5,614 nt of DNA from Treponema sp. (lineage in GTDB: Bacteria; Spirochaetota; Spirochaetia; Treponematales; Breznakiellaceae). A model generated the notes under the pieces. That model saw only the letters and a program-made list of their open reading frames with translations. It was not told the DNA's origin and ran no database searches. Location: contig JAITES010000173.1 in NCBI GenBank assembly GCA_031281925.1, positions 1 to 5,614 of the forward strand, in the 5' to 3' direction. This document shows positions 5,043-5,614 of this stretch, one piece after another; positions within the stretch are counted from its first letter, which is position 1, and each line of letters opens with the position of its first letter. A program made the position numbers and the translations under genes.

Positions 5043-5614
5043 ATGAAACGTATTGTTCTTATCGCCCTGGCGCTGTGCGCCGGAGCCGTTCTGGCCTTTG
5101 CCGGAGGCCGCAGACAGGAAGGGTCGGTTAATCTGACCGCCGCCATAAATTACACCCCCAGTGAACAGGTACACCAGTATATGCTCCAGGTAGCTAAGGA
5201 TTATGAGGCGGCCAATCCCGGCATCAAACTTGAGATGGGATATTACCCCGACTATGAAGTCACCATGAAAACCAAGATGGCCGCCCGGGATCTTCCCGAT
5301 CTCTGGTCCACCCATGGCTGGTCGGTAGTCCGTTATTCCGAATACCTGGAACCACTGAACAATCAGGGCTGGGCTTCCAAGGTTAATCCCAAGATCATTC
5401 CCGTGATCAGCAACGCCAGGGGGCAGATTTTTGTCCTCCCCTTCAACGTGGAATCCCAGGGCATCGTGGTAAACCAGGACACCCTTGAATCGGTGGGGGT
5501 GGATATCTGGTCGATTAAGACCTGGGACGATTTCCGCGCCGCCTGCGCCAAGGTTAAGGCCGCAGGCAAGATCCCCCTGGACATCGCCGGCAACGCTTCG
5601 GAGGACTGGACCGT
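5043..5614 (+). CDS. Extracellular solute-binding protein, family 1 (sugar ABC transporter type; partial, C-terminus beyond right edge)
   Basis: 190 full codons are present and the frame stays open to the window edge; family members usually have about 400-450 residues. It starts MKRIVLIALALCAGAVLAFAGG, a short signal peptide with probable cleavage after AFA (residue 20). Cys12 lies inside the hydrophobic core and is too early for a normal lipobox, so the mature protein is probably free in the periplasm. Family features follow: QVAKDYEAANPGIKLEM (49-65), MKTKMAARDLPDLWSTHGW (75-93), SEYLEPLN (99-106), LPFNVESQGIVVNQDTLESVGVD (132-154) and TWDDFRAACAKVKAAGKIPL (160-179). These match binding proteins that deliver sugars or oligosaccharides to importers. 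The ATG is supported by AGGAGAA 6 bases upstream. Permease genes are expected downstream. The ligand cannot be told from this half, and the gene is divergent from rnz. Confidence 0.9.
   Translation, partial: MKRIVLIALALCAGAVLAFAGGRRQEGSVNLTAAINYTPSEQVHQYMLQVAKDYEAANPGIKLEMGYYPDYEVTMKTKMAARDLPDLWSTHGWSVVRYSEYLEPLNNQGWASKVNPKIIPVISNARGQIFVLPFNVESQGIVVNQDTLESVGVDIWSIKTWDDFRAACAKVKAAGKIPLDIAGNASEDWT

Noticed and set aside
4880..5315. Small open frames on both strands in and around the divergent intergenic region
   Set aside because: They overlap promoter and leader elements or run antisense to the solute-binding protein, lack ribosome sites, and show no recognisable protein features.

Overview
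The window looks like bacterial chromosomal DNA with moderately high GC in the genes and AT-rich intergenic stretches. The best guess is a spirochaete of the Treponema/Spirochaeta type. The clues are a secreted solute-binding protein whose signal peptide ends in Ala-Phe-Ala-Gly-Gly without a normal lipobox, a GldA/GldF/GldG/DUF4340 export-type ABC operon, and an RNase Z of the 'GSGGMMPLPNRHLTS' type. This assignment is an inference from style, not proof. There are no RNA genes, mobile elements, CRISPR arrays or tandem repeats that I can see.

Layout: five genes lie on the minus strand. In transcription order they are RNase Z (rnz, 4812-3886), a GldA-like ABC ATPase (3798-2803), a GldF-like ABC-2 permease (2806-2054), a GldG-like auxiliary protein (2043-433), and a DUF4340 membrane-anchored protein that starts at 431 and runs off the left edge. 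The last four are very tightly packed: a 4-base overlap, a 10-base gap and a 1-base gap. They are almost certainly one translationally coupled operon. An 87-base spacer with a GC-rich hairpin but no U tract separates rnz from this operon, so read-through from rnz is plausible. On the plus strand, a divergent gene for a family 1 (sugar-type) extracellular solute-binding protein starts at 5043 and runs off the right edge.

How the genes work together: the ATPase and the six-helix permease form the core of a GldAF-type ABC transporter. The GldG-like and DUF4340 proteins are membrane-anchored partners with large domains outside the cytoplasmic face. The substrate is unknown. RNase Z matures tRNA 3' ends and is functionally unrelated to the transporter. 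The solute-binding protein would deliver a sugar-like ligand to an importer encoded beyond the right edge.

The most interesting part is the 230-base divergent intergenic region (4813-5042). It holds a near-consensus sigma-70 promoter placed so close to the rnz ATG that the mRNA should be leaderless or nearly so. It also holds a promoter for the binding-protein gene with a predicted leader of about 110 bases. That leader can form two hairpins, plus an alternative pairing that excludes both, and it ends in a U8 tract touching the Shine-Dalgarno sequence. This is a candidate cis-acting RNA switch.
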